Origin: Membranipora membranacea
Taxonomy: Eukaryota > Bryozoa > Gymnolaemata > Cheilostomatida > Membraniporidae
Assembly: GCA_914767715.1 (NCBI GenBank)
Contig: OU612065.1
Coordinates: forward strand, 13,766,001 to 13,830,000
DNA: 64,000 bases
Direction: 5' to 3'
The position numbers were made by a program, and so were the translations under genes. Shown piece by piece: positions 21,701-35,600 of the stretch; positions within the stretch are counted from its first letter, which is position 1, and every line of letters starts with the position of its first letter. The notes below the pieces were generated by a model. It was given only the letters and a program-made list of their open reading frames with translations. It was not told where the DNA came from and searched no databases.

Positions 21701-24700
21701 CCTGAAACACATCTCACACCTACTGTGTCTAATATGAGAGTGAGCAGCCCTGCTACTAGCGCAGTCACCCAATCCTTTGCTGTAAAATTTCAAAATCAGA
21801 CTGAGGCTAGTTCAACATTAGTGAAGCCTACAAGACCTACTGTCAGTATTCCTGCTCCTACTGCAGGTGTCATGCCATCTGTCACAGCTGGTGGACATGT
21901 GGAGTATAATCAGCAGAATATGGGCGGTATATACGCTGCACAAAGCTCCAACATGCCCCCTCCTCACACCCAAGCCATGCAACCCAATCAGCCTCAGTAC
22001 CCGATGCATCCTATGTCTTCTCAGTATCAGCCTAGATATAACATGCCACCGCAGCTGCAGAAACCTTCTCAGCCATTTGTTGATCAAGGATTCAGGCCGC
22101 CAAATTATCAACAGGCTCAAGGTATGGGACACGTCATGCCTCCTACATCTGGCCATATGAAAATGCAGTACCAGCAACAGCAGGTGAGTAAAAATTTGAT
22201 TCATGAACACCGTTTGAGCATTAATTGCTTTCAATGAGATTACATTTACATTACATGAGTTACATTGTTCAAAGATGCATCAAAAATATACCAAAAAAAG
22301 CATTGCATTGTCAGTGGTACAATGGAAAAGAGTTTTACTATTTATGTATTTTAGATGATGGGAATGCAAAGACCTGTATCAAAACCAAACCAGCCCCCAT
22401 CACAAGTACCGCCTGGTATGGGGTACCCTCCAATCAGACATGTCGGTGCTCGTCAGTCCCCAGTACCACCTAATATCATGAACATGCCTATTCAGATGAA
22501 TCCACAATTACAACGTTCGTCTCCAAGTAATCGCAAAACTCCACCAATGATGAACTTGGGTCAGATGACTGAAGTACCGTTCCCCTCACAGGCTTCAATG
22601 CCTGAAGAAACTCCTATTATCAGAATGAGTAAGTTATTATGGTAGTCAAATTAGGTATTTTGTGAGCGATCCACAAGTTTGGCGTGGAATTTTCTCCAGT
22701 GAACAGAATTGTACCTCTTAGGTGTCTTTATATGATTCAAGCCTCTTTAATTCTATTGGTAATTTGCATGTAGCTACTGCCTTTTTGAGAAATTTGCTCA
22801 AATCTCTAAATTTCCAACAGCAAACATGGCAGCGTTTCCAATGGGCAGCGAGGTGACAGCCTCCCCTCAGTCTTCTAGGCAGAGAACACAGTCATCTTCT
22901 GGTAAATCCACTCCAACCAAGTCTCCTCTACACTTTGCACCTTCACCTGGAGCTCAGCAACCTCATCCCCCACAGTCAAAGAGTCCTGTTGCAAATAACA
23001 ACCCAACGAATATCTCTGTCATCAAGGTAATAGGGTGTTTGTTGTCTTCAATTTTCATTATATCTTTATAGTACTGTATCTATATTCTTCTGGTATGTTG
23101 GGTGATGACACCAATGATGTACTTCATGGTAATATTGCCAGCAATTTGATTTTTATCCCACCAAAAGCATCTCTAATCTGAGTTTCGTTTGTTTTAGTCA
23201 TCAAAGTCGCCCGTTACCACTCCTGCTCCAACCTCAGGTGCCAGCCCAGCAGTCGGTGAGCCAGCGTCAGCTGTCACTACATCCTCACCTGGCAGAAACG
23301 GTCAATCAGCTTCTTTACCTGCTTCGTCAACATCAGCTACTGCTATGGACACGGCTCCTCCACAACCTGTGGTATATTATGGCTATGACAGCAATGAGAC
23401 AGTACCTCATGACATGTGTCTGGTTGGTTGTATTTTCTACATGGGAGATTATATCAAGACAGACCCCTGTGACCAATGGACCAAGGTAAGTAATTTTTTG
23501 AATAGCATTGTATCTTTTTTTAACTATTGATGTAATCAAGTGGATTATAGCAAAAAATTTGTCCACATTTATTGCTGACTTAGACTTCAATCTGATGCAG
23601 TATGAAGTGTGAGGTACCACTTGCTACTTTCTAACAGGCTGTGACCAAATGTGGAAAGTACATCGCACATGATTGAAGTAAAAATCGATATAAATATTTT
23701 ATGCCATGATAGCGTTAGTTTCCATATGAGCTGTTTTTTATCTCATGTTTGATTGATTCTCTTACATTCTCTTATATAGGCGATTGAGCAGAATGGTGGT
23801 ACTGTGGACCCCTCATACTCTAACAGAGTAACTCATGTGCTAGTGGAAACACAGGCTGGTGATGTCTGTCGACTGGTAAATAAAAGCTACCTTCACGCTT
23901 CCTTGAGGATATAACTACCTAAATCAGAGAATATAATATAAAGTGGTTTTTGATATGCATCACCATTAAGTTGTACCTGACTCTGTCTGATCTATATTGA
24001 CAAAAAAAATTTCATAGGATTCCATTTTTCTGTGTAAATAAAAATTGCATTTCTCAGAATAATATTGATGATGTAAACCTGATATGACTCATTTTAATGT
24101 TTCAGGCTTTAAATGACCACAAACGAGTTGTGACAGCTCATTGGCTGAATGATGTTATTGGTATGGGTAAAATGGAGCCGCCGTGGAGGGCCCACCATCT
24201 GCCTCACCCTCACCAACCTGATAAACAGTTATGCTCTAATCAGGTACTCTATCATCTGTCATCATCTCTATTATATATATATATATATATATATATGCAA
24301 TCATGTCAAACCTAGCCAATGTGTTGGCTCTGATTGGTTGAGAGGTGCGAAACCACCCCCAATCAGAGTCAACACATTGGCTAGTCAAACCCAACTGGAA
24401 CTTTAGTAAACCATTTGGAGGAGCTTGATCTTCGATTTCTGCATAACATCCATCAACATTCCGCAACTTGTACTGGAAAGTTTCATTGATGCATGCGCAT
24501 AACTCACCGGCACGTAGCCAGGTTTAAAATGACCGTCCAAATTTGGTTTGCTTGCTTGATTTACTAGCTCCCTGCAGATCACATGACCTGTCATGACACA
24601 GCTTTATTAGAGTTATAAGCTGATATAGGTGATGTGATGATAATTTGGTTGGTAAACATAAAGATAAGGGAGTAGAAACCTGATCTAATCTACAAAACTC

Positions 24701-27700
24701 ATGAGTTCTAATGTGTATCATACACCTGTGGGTGGCTTTAGTAAGTTATCATTCCCCAGAGACTGTTAGTAACAAAGAGAATTTGACTAGAATGAATCGT
24801 GACTGTCATAAATTGACTCATATATACTTCCCATTCTGTTACAGGTGATTGGGATCACAGGCTTCAACAAAACTGAGAGAAAAATCCTCAAAGTATTAAC
24901 TGAGATGATTGGGGCTTCATTTACCAGTTATCTAGCCAGATCTAACACAGCATTAGTCTGCAAAAAGTATGTTATGTGCTCGCCGGGGGGGGGGGGGGGC
25001 GTCAGACAAGGGGCAAAAGTCTGGGGGGCTCAGACTAGTTATGTGCCAGTGTTCTGAGCATACATTATATGTTTTGCTTTCTTCAATTTATACTGAAATG
25101 AATTTGTTTTATAAATTACAGATCAACACCTTTGCTTCATCAGTAAACCTAATTATTGATCCTGCTTTGCATTTAGCTAAATATCAAGGCGCTTCAATAG
25201 GGGTGGCATTTGTGAGTCTTATCTGGCACTGTATTTTTTATCAAACATTGACCAAGATCCAAGAACCTTGAAAATTATTCCACTTTTGTTCTGAAAATTA
25301 AATCAATCTCACAAGGCAAAAGGTTCAAGGTTGTTGGTTAAAGATGAAAAAAAAGATATAAAAGGTACACATTGAGATAAATCAATAAAGTCTTGTGTGA
25401 GAATTTCATTTATGTTAGGAATAATTTAGTCATAATATCAAACAACCCTGATGATGGTAGGCGTGACGCCGAGTATTCACTATTCTTGATGGTGATAGTT
25501 GGACTGTTCACCACCCAGTATCTTGTTAACAAATTTTACTCTTTTAAACAGGTAGTTCTGATGAGTTTGCCATTTTATTATCATCCAAATAACAGCTGCC
25601 TTTCATACTGAACCTTTATCGCTGGTCAGGGGTGAATTAAAGGGGCCCTCCAATCCCCCTGCTATTTTTTGAGGCCCGTAAGATTGCCCAGTCACAAAGT
25701 ATCTCTGTGGTTCGCAGGGTGATGTACTTATATTCAGCTTAATTTAACACCAGGGTGATTTGGAGGTGTATTTTTACTACAGTAATTTTCAACCGATGAC
25801 TACGCAAAAACAACCTAAGTCTCTCGGGACCTGGGAACCCTGTTCCCAACTGATAGCCAGGTTGTGTGTACTTTTTGTGCACCTGGCACGGAACCAGCCA
25901 CGGGGTAACATGCCCTTAAAGTGTCAATGGTCTGTTTATTGGTCATAAAGAAAAACCTAATAGCATAAGGGACACAGCAAGACAAACGCCACATAAGATA
26001 CGTCACATGCTATTTTTTATCAATGAGGAGTGCTCCTCATCTAGTCATGATATCTTCCTACCAGTTATTTCCCGAAATTTGATGTTTTTTGTTATCAATT
26101 GCCTAAATTAATCCCCCACAATTTACCATAAACATGAAACCTGCTTTGTAAGTGCCACTAACAGAGTATTTATATGATTGAAAATCCTTGCACTGTAGTA
26201 ATCTGATTGCTCACGGAGTTACCATTTTTTGCCTATAGAATATCTGATACATATCCTGTATCTGTTAGATAAGGGTACTTGTTTGTAGGATGGTTATAGA
26301 TAGATAGTTTATTCCTGTCTCCAACGTAAGTCTGAGAAATATTTTGTCTTGTTAGAGCAATAAAAATGTGAGAAAAAATTATCAAGGTTATCAAGGTTAC
26401 CTGCACTTTCCTGCTTCTATTGGGTAAAGGTATTTTTAAACGTGGAGAGCAGGAAAAACATTACTTGTATACTTTTGACACAGCTATCGAGTAGGAGTCC
26501 CAGTAAACAGGTTGCATCACAATTTTTAACATTTGATTTTAATCCTTGTACGAGTGCCTAAATATCACACATAAAACTATCTCTAGCTAAAATGTGAAAC
26601 ACTAATCACCCTTGCTGCTAGGTCTTTTGTAAGATTTCTTTGACAATATTGTATTTATGTTTTGTGATGTTTCAGAATAGAGGGGGAGAAAGTACTGAAG
26701 GCTCAGGATTGGGGTGTACCTTGTGTAAACGTACAGTGGTTATCTGAGCTAGTACTGGGCAACCTCAGAGCTCTCAAACTGCCTATAGATAACAAATATC
26801 AAGTCTTCTCTAAACCTGATGATTTTCTTATTGAACAGAGTATGGCCTCAGTTGTGATGTGTAAGTACTGGACTATATACATTCTGTTTACAAATTCCTG
26901 TCAATATCAAAGTTTGATAAGCTAATAACCAAAGTTTCCACTCATTTTGTTGGTTTCCTTAGTCAATACATACATAAGCATAGCAGCGAGAAGCAGTTTG
27001 TTATTGTGCTGAGTGCTGAAACTTCATTTGGTCTGTGTTTTGTTAATAAGTTTTTTTGTCTCCATTCTATCACATTTCTATCACAACTCATTTTCTTAGC
27101 CGGTTGGAGAGTGCCTTTGAAAATACCAAAAGACTGTTGGAGGAAATTCAAACCCAACAGCAAGTCAGGAGATTCTGCGTCAACCAATAAACACAAAGCT
27201 GAGGACGAATTACTGACGAATCCAACTAAAAGATTCAGGTCTGTATTTTTATAACGATGAGATATACAATGTGACTGCCTTACAACCCGGCAATGCATTA
27301 CCAGTTACATTACTTCTGATTTTGTAGTGAGTGTGTACCATTGTAGTTTTAGTCTCTTTTTATTTTGTGCGCTAGCTGAGATGCCCTCCAATATTACTTA
27401 GTGTCATCCATAATTTATCATATAAGGATTTTCGATTTGTGGCGATGTGTGCATACTATGTTATGTAAATTCGACAGGCTACAGGAGATACAGAATACAC
27501 GTAGTAATCTCCCTCCTGGACAGAAACCTTACATTCTACTTACTGGCTTCACAAATGCAGAGAAAACAAAATATTCAGAGGTATGTATACAAATCTTATT
27601 GTATAGATTTTTTAAATTGTGTTTCAGGCTACATTTTCCTACAACAAAATAACAGTAGAAGAAAAAAAACTTTTTAGTTTGAGCTTGTGCAGCATCGTGT

Positions 27701-30602
27701 TTGACACACCACCATCTCTTAAACCACCACCACCAATGTATAACCTACCACATCATATCAAACAATAAGGAGTTGTATGCTCCAAGAGATAAAAGTCACA
27801 TGAACTCTTGTTTGTGTTGCATTGTTGATCAATTTCGTCCAAATCATAAGGATGGGGAGGAGTAGTGTACAAGATTGTAAAATAAAGCCAGCATTCATCA
27901 TACCTCATAATCATTGGTGATTAGTTTCAGTGCTAAAAGGTCAATTCCTAATCTTTGTACATCCGTTTTTACAATCGCAATGAAGTCAGCTTGTTCAAGA
28001 CAGTTTAGAATATTTTGTAGTATATTGTTGAAGAAGATATGATATGTTTTATTGTAGATGATTGACAGATTAGGAGGAATAGTTAGTAATGAGCCGTCAC
28101 AGTGTAGCCATCTTATCGCTGAAAAGATAGTTCGTACACCAAACTTTCTCACTGCCATCAACTACTGCTCCTACATAACTTCAGCTGAGTGGGTTGTAGA
28201 AAGTGCCAAATCTGGCCATTTTGTTGGTAAGGCAAACTATATATATATATATGTATTATTATTATTAACCTGTAGTCATGATGTTACTAATGTATGAACT
28301 GTCTGTCACCAGCGATGCTTCTGCTTGCAGTTTATTCACATAATCTGAATTCATCAAGGATCAGACAGAAAGTTGCACAGCTCATTCATATAATATTTTC
28401 TATATGACTGTCTACATGGGAAATCTATTAAGCAGCGTCGAGTCGGTTAATCTTCTCCGTCCCAGACAACGTAATATGATAGACATACTCATTTCAAACC
28501 ACAATCATGCAAAAAAACGATTGCACAAAGGTTGTTATATTAGATTCTAATCAGATTATCATTTATCAGGAGGGCTGTAAGGAATGTCTGCCGATGGCTG
28601 TGAAAAGCTCATAATAGCTGAAACTTTTTTTGCAATTCCTTGATCGAACATTTACAGCATTACAAGAAAACTATTTTCCATCTAAAGCCTTTTTTATGAT
28701 GTCGAGGTTTTGAGAGAACATTGACATGTTCTTAGAATTGTTGTGAATTAAATAATCACCGGCTCCCGGATTTTCAGGGTAATTCGGATTGATTAAGGCG
28801 TATCCTGGAACCTGAAATTTTTTACCTTATATATACATATATACCCACATATATTAGCAGGCTGGTATTTTATGGCATGTAATTAGCATACCCATGGATT
28901 CTATTTGCCCCATAAGCATAGAAATGAAAGTTTAAATTCGATTACTTCATTAAATAATGTATCTGTTTTATACCTGTTGTAGATGAGAGAGTATTTACGC
29001 TACAGAATAGTGAAGCTGGTAGTATGTGGAATATTCTTGAGGCTCTAGAACGGCGCAGGACTCATGGGAAACCTTTTACTGTAAGAAGCTGATGATTATC
29101 AATTTATTTAATAACTTACATTGAAAAGCATGACATCATATACGTGTAGCATCGGGTGGATCAGATCCATCTATAACTACTGAGTATATGTAATAACACA
29201 TTACAACAGATGATGGAAAATATGGATATTTGATTGAGAACTTTGCACTGGGGCAAGTCAGGGAAGACATGCATATAAAGTGTGGAACTAAATGGTCATA
29301 TAAAATGTGTGTGAATTACATCATGACAATTTGTCACTATACAGGGGTTAACGTTTCACATAAGTCGAGGAGTGCCTGAGTCCACACACCTACCTAGGCA
29401 ATTTCTTAGCCAGCTTATAATAGCTGCAGGAGGCTCTGTACAATCTCCACAAGAGAATCGCTTATCTGTACAGAAGATCTCAAACACTAGGTCACCTTCC
29501 CAGGTAAGCTTCTCATCACATTAAGTGTAGCTCCTTCTCTCAGTACGTATTGTTGGCGTCATGACTGTTGTGTAGGTTCTGGTCATACTAATAGCAATGG
29601 GATAAGACTCCTTCGTTGTAGCTCAGCCTCATTAAATGCAGGCATTTAAGGCATTAGAAGTCACATATTTTTGCAAATCAATGGATAAACTATCTTACCA
29701 TGAGGTTCAGAGTTGTCTTGTTTACATTACATGTATACACAACGATGTTTTGTATATGTGGATTCAAATATGTAATGTTTATATAATACCATTTCATCCA
29801 AATTTATAAGTCACTTATGACATTGGTTATGTGTATATGATGCGCCCGCATGGTTAAACCGATTCATGGTTGGTGTCAGGTAGATACAAATTATCAGGAC
29901 CGGAGAATATGAGTTATAAGAGTTCTCCTGATAATCAGTTAGCTCCTCATCTTATACTCATTTGCTCTGTATCACTTGTAGAACGGCAAACCGACTTACA
30001 TTGTAATTTCATGCAAGGACGATATTCACATCAATATGGATCTGCTCAATAACGGTTTAGGTAAGTAACAATACATTCTCACTAGAACAAGTTTGATCCT
30101 ATTTGCCTGCATTCCAGGACTTCTGATACTGGACAATATGACAAAATTGAGAGTAAGTTTCTGATTATGAGTTGGTCATAATTCAATTTTAGGAAAACCA
30201 ACATTGAAAATGTTCCCTAGTCAGTAATTAAACACAGCTGTGATATTGGTGCTTCCATAAAAAAAGGAATCTTTGCTCTGTGCAAATTCCTCTCATGGTT
30301 CATTGACATTCTTCACTAGTAGTTACCCTGATATTTTTGCAAAAGTGTTGTTCTACCCCGCAGTAAATGTTAGCCATAAATCCCGCCATTTCAAGCATGT
30401 ACAAAGTAATTTTCCTCCTGCAAATACATGACTCCTCAAGGGTAGTGAAGATTTTATGTTTTATGTGCAGCATGTATCATGATTAATGATACTATTCTAT
30501 ACTTTAGATGTATACTCAGTAGAGTTTGTATTATCTGGAGTTATGACCCAGCAGGCTGCCTATGGATCGGTTCTATGCATCAAAGAAACAAGTCCAAGCT
30601 AA
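18767..30602 (+). CDS. PAXIP1: PAX-interacting protein 1 (PTIP), six BRCT domains, complete, 16 coding exons
   Basis: Exons: 18767-18835, 21059-22183, 22355-22628, 22821-23026, 23198-23485, 23780-23875, 24106-24243, 24845-24966, 26676-26860, 27100-27238, 27478-27580, 28058-28226, 28983-29080, 29345-29503, 29982-30060, 30508-30602 (TAA). Phases agree; 1,114 residues (human 1,069). An in-frame TAG lies six bases before the ATG. BRCT1 (about 10-90, SCKWVTLSQKCGKLLP), BRCT2 (98-181, TPEWLIESI), a Pro/Gln/Met/Ser-rich linker (181-630), BRCT3 (631-732, TAHWLNDVI), BRCT4 (733-834, VPCVNVQWLSEL), BRCT5 (890-975, SAEWVVESA) and BRCT6 (1005-1106, VEFVLSGVMTQ). BRCT6 has Phe where the others have Trp, as in the human protein. 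PTIP is a nuclear adaptor of the MLL3/4 H3K4 methyltransferase complexes and acts in the DNA-damage response through phosphopeptide binding by its C-terminal BRCT pair. Confidence 0.96.
19204..19435. repeat. 232-bp inverted repeat element with GC-rich core in PAXIP1 intron 1
   Basis: The left arm 19204-19288 (GCATGTATGAGTAACGTTAC...) and right arm 19350-19435 are near-perfect reverse complements, 85-86 bp long. The ~61-bp core is rich in the motif CATCCGG, and more copies of CATCCGG/CATCTGG and GATGGGTT continue to about 19640 in both orientations. The block is far GC-richer than its surroundings. It looks like a non-autonomous inverted-repeat DNA transposon inside, or beside, a larger GC-rich repeat. 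Confidence 0.85.
24272..24296. repeat. (TA)n microsatellite
   Basis: About 12 uninterrupted TA units in PAXIP1 intron 7, directly upstream of the hairpin element at 24312-24384. Confidence 0.95.
24306..24390. mobile_element. 73-bp hairpin MITE with 6-bp target-site duplication
   Basis: The element spans 24312-24384. Its 26-bp terminal inverted repeats start CTAGCCAATGTGTTG and differ at one position, around a ~21-bp core. The direct repeat TCAAAC flanks it on both sides (24306-24311 and 24385-24390) and fits a target-site duplication. It lies in PAXIP1 intron 7 and has no coding capacity. The family is unassigned. Confidence 0.8.
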
Positions 30603-32611
30603 AGCCCATAAGTCAGCTCACAAATTTTCTTACAGCCTGGAGTAATATTTTTGTTGTAACTTTAGAGTTTTTAATCGCTGCCTTTATAGCAACTACAGTC
30701 ATATCACATGCAGCTTTCTAGTAAGGTCTTTTTTGTAATTATAATTTATTACGTACATCACTACAGTTTTACTTTTTAGCCAATTGCTATTTTATGTAGT
30801 GCCTCTGTCTATTAATGTTGTATAGAAGTATATTTTCATCGTGTATTGATTCTTATTAAAAATGTGTTGCACCATGTATACATGTGAAATGGAAACCTCA
30901 CTATGATTTTCATTGACTTCTCTTCGCCTTATCCCAATACCCTAATAAATAAGCCTTCTAATGGCATCCTAAGGTAGGGTCATATTCAGAATATCCAGGC
31001 ATTAATTCTCCAACTGACATTCATCAACATATTAGCATGGATCAGCATTGAAGCAGTTACCTGCCTTCTACTATATCTTGAACATCAATAAAGATGAATG
31101 TTATAACAATAACTCCAGTTTTTGACCTTGGTAAATTAGTCTGAATTTAACTCCATTTCTGAATGCATGACAGGTTATGCTAGAGATAATTGTTGAACCC
31201 ACGATCATCAAGTGTCTTTTCTTAAAGTTTTTCGAAGCTATTATACCATTCTCCCTGATTATACTGTGAGTACATTATCTCCCTGATTATCTGACTGCCG
31301 AAGGTGGTTGTTTGATTGGTTGTCCTATCATGGATAATGAAAAGACAACTACAGCTTTTAAAGTCTAATTTCTAGCCCTAATTCCAAACATTGAGTCTTA
31401 AGAAAATCAGGCATTATGCGTGTCTCCCCGTCATATTGACCGGATATCCAAAAACTCATAAAGGTAATCTAGTTGAAATTTTCAAGACAGTAACAAGGAG
31501 CTGTTGATCAGAGTGAATATTGTAAGGTTGATTTGTGTTTGCAACCAGGCAAACATAAGAAGACAAACGACTATATAAGGTGAATTGGGACCATATGTGT
31601 TTGATCATTATACTGAGAGTCGGCAGTAAGTTGTCAGGATATTCAATCATTGAATTTATTTAGTTGACATATATATTTTTCTAGTCTAGTGAAGTAGTGA
31701 CTGAGCATATTTACACATTCATAAATCACTCTCGTTGCTGCCACGACAGGATGGATAGCGGGTAGGGTAGGAAAATGGATGTGGAGTTATAAACTTTGCT
31801 CTTATCTTCTGGTGTGCCTTCGCATAGCAGTGAGGGTGGTGTACAGCGCAGTGATGGCTGACACCGACACGGGGAGGCCTTTTAGAGGAAATTATTACTA
31901 TCGTATCGCTCAAAATTATTGCTCACTTGGTATTTCAGTCAGACAGATTCTTTCCCAAAAACGCTCACTCAGTTTCCATCATTGAATGAGCAGTTTGGAA
32001 CAAGACGGACCCGAGCATGTCTCGCTCGGACTCACTGAGTGATTTTGGCTGTTTCTAATTGAAAGAACCCCAGGACCGCTACATTTCTTGACTTTTGATT
32101 CCAAAACGAAACCCAAAGTTAAGAGACTCGACAGCTCTTATGTGATTGCAAGGCTCTTATCTGGGTAGCTTATCTCAGAGGCCCCTGCACTTTGCCTCAG
32201 CGCAGCAGACACAACCAAATCCGGGTCCCTGTGATAGGTTAAATATCTAATATCTATCACTCGTCATAGCACCATATGCTATTATAGGCCTACCAGTCAA
32301 TGGCCCTATGGTATAGCTATCGTCTGTACTCATCTTTTGAGTTACATGGGCAATATGTAAAACAAAAACCTCATATTTTGTGAAATAAAAACATTTACAA
32401 GCTAAATATGACCTCCTGTTTGGAGAATCGTCTAGTTTGGTAACAGTTTATTGTGTTGATGTCTCCATTTGCTTGCTTAGCCCACCCATAGTGTGTTCAA
32501 GATTTTGTGAATATGTCTTAGCCTAGTTGTCAATTTAGACTGAGCTAAAGATGTGAAAGATTGTGCATGAGGGCTCGTCACAAAATCAGTTCTTGATATT
32601 TTTCTCAACAG
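30603..32611. other. PAXIP1 3' UTR and IDE-1 promoter region
   Basis: AATAAA signals stand at 30944-30949 and 31087-31092, suitable for PAXIP1 3' end formation. The second half probably contains the promoter and a non-coding first exon of the downstream IDE gene, because a TTTCTCAACAG acceptor ends at 32611 just before its coding start. The open frame at 31779-31985 shows no recognisable protein. Confidence 0.5.
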
Positions 32612-32651
32612 AGATTCTTTCATACACTAGTTGGAAACAACAGCTCTAACT

Positions 32652-35600
32652 ATGGCCCCGCTGCACAAAGCTATAGTGACAATCACTGATGATGTTATCA
32701 AGCCTGATGTAGACAAGCGGCAATGGAGAGCATTGAAACTACAAAATGAAATGAACATCCTGATTATCAGTGATCCGGATACTGACAAATCAGCTGCTTC
32801 TATGAATGTTCATATTGGTAAGTGTGATTTATAATTCGCACACTGCACTAATTATTTTCTTGTCACATCATAAAAAACATTAGGTGATTAATCATTGCTG
32901 ACAATAAATGTATTATTATCATAAATGTTCTAAGAATTTGATTAATTAGCCTTATCACGTACAGTTGCATCAGTTCACTATCAGTAGCTTGGTACAAAAT
33001 CGTGACCTTGGGTGTGGGTGTTTGTAAAAATTGTTAATTGATCAATTCGATCAAGCATCAGAAAAAGATTAGCATGATAAGTCTTATCATTTGGGTAATC
33101 AACTGATATGGTTGCTTTTGAAATGGCAAATTTCAACAGCATTTCAAAGGTGCTTTTTGGTCAACATAATTGTTCACACACAAATATATGAAGTAAACAG
33201 GTAGGCCTACCGCTGTCCATATGTTTTACAATCACCAGTTAGCTTTAACTCCCTAGCGGTTTTGATTGGAATGGTAAAGGGCACTCAAGCCATGGTTAGG
33301 CCTAGTTTACTTATCAATTTTATTTCCAGAAGTAAAGCATTTGTAACAACAAAATATTTCATTATTGACACAAACCTATGTATCATATCCTCATATGCAG
33401 ACACAAAACTGATTTGGATGTAAGACCACCACTAATATGATTCATTTCCTGAACTCAGCTTATCACTGCGATTATGGAAGATATCCAATCGTCTATTGTC
33501 CAGTGCAGGCTGGTGGAAGTGGCTATGGAAGTGGTCATATCCTATTACAACAATCAACAAAAGGGTTACACCACTTCCACTGCCGATTCCTCCTCCTCTA
33601 ACTGACCAGGACCCATTTATGGATGGATTACCAACATATCTACTCGCAAGCACCCGCTCATATCACTGTTGTTCCTGTCTTGTCATCATGACACGACATC
33701 CTCTTATTGAGAGTCCTTTTTTGTAGGACATCTGAGTGACCCTGTAGATATCCCTGGATTGGCTCATTTCTGTGAACACATGGTGTTCCTTGGAAGTGAG
33801 AAGGTAAATATTGTATCTTTCAATATTGATTCAGCTATCATGGCAAGAGTTTGTATAATGGCAGTTTGCTATACAAACTTGATTTGTCAATTATTCACTT
33901 AGGCCTATGTGTTTTGTTTTTTTTTGTTAATGCTATCTATCAAGATATCAGGTTAACAAAAGGTAGAGATAAATGGTATTCATTTTGTTCATCCTTGTAA
34001 TATGATGCATAAATTCTTACAGTATCCTGGAGAAAATACCTATGCTGATTTCATTCTGTCACATGGCGGCAATACAAACGCATACACAGGCAAAGAAGAT
34101 ACAAACTTTCATTATGATGTGGCTCCCGCTGCCTTCAAAGAAGCTTTAGACATGTAAGTGTATTCAAATGGAGCCCTGAGCTGGATGAAATTTGAGATAA
34201 GTTGTGAAACCCAACCTGATTTGAATATGTAGGTGGTATGGATAATAATTGATTCACATACGAGCTACATCAGTATACTAAAAGTCCTGCTGGAAAGGTA
34301 TAATACTATGTATCATGACCTAACATGAATATATTTGCGTTTTTGATATGGAATAGTTGATACTAGCTTCCCTGCAGCACTCTGTAATATTATGATCTAT
34401 GTGTTCATAGATTTGCTCAGTTTTTCCTGGGCCCACTATTCACCGAGTCAGCGACAGCACGTGAACTGAACGCTGTAGATAACGAGAATGAGAAGAATGT
34501 CAAGAATGACTCGTGGAGAATACATCAACTACAACACTCCTTATCCAAACAAGGACACGACTATCATAAGTTTGGAACAGGTATTCTTTATATTAGCCGT
34601 AAAAGAGATATTGGTAGTATTTTAAAATTAGCAATCAGATATGGTGCAAATTTCAACAGTGATACCGATGCTCAAGTTGACTGCAATGGAAATATGTGTT
34701 TAATGCGTTTTTATCATGATAATGAGCCTGATAATCTCAAATTTGCGGAGAAGTCACCAGCAGGAAGACTAAGAGCTCAGAGGATGACTGTCTTTTATAC
34801 CCACACTGCCAAACACATAAATGATGTTATATTTTTTTAGAATCACTGAGTTTGATAGTTACTCTTTTTCAGTATTGTTGTCTAACATTTAGTATCATAG
34901 TATAGATTTCATCGATCAATCAGGTACTAATGGCGCACTGATATAGCTGTCTGGTGAAACATAATCCGTTTACTAAGTGAAAAAGGTCCTTTTTATGAAA
35001 TAGTATACACTTGGTTATAACCTATGAGAAGTCAGTTGTCATGCAATCTCAGTTACTGAAGCGGAGAACAAAACTCATATCCTTCTTTGTTTTCTGTTTG
35101 CTACTTTGCGTCTCCAGTTTTTGTTTTACTATACACGATATCAGATGAGGAAATACATTAATCATGTTTTTTATTTGCTTGTAGGAAGCAAGGAAACATT
35201 AGAAACAATACCTAAAGCAAAAGGGTTAAATGTCCGAGATGAGTTGCTCAAATTTCATGCCAAGTATTATTCTTCAAATCTGATGTGCCTAGCTGTGTTA
35301 TGCAAAGGTGAGTTCAGTTCTACCATTCTCTTATATCTGTAACTCATATGTTTTTGAAGAAGATGCAAAGAGTGTACATCTTAGCAAACAGTCCTGGATT
35401 TTTTATCATCATATTCAGCGTTGTGTAATTGGCTCCATGGTTATGAAATAAATGTCACGGTAAAAGTGCTGAGTAACCATCCAAAGCTGGTAGCTGTAGG
35501 AAACCTGAAGACCTCAGAAAAAAACTGTTTTCCTGAGAAAAAATTCTGAATGCAAATTCTTAACTTGTCAATTACATCACTCCTCATTTTTTTGTATAAC

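Noticed and set aside
21818-22234. 138-codon minus-strand open frame within PAXIP1 exon 2
   Set aside because: Shadow of the compositionally biased linker of PAXIP1; no independent support.
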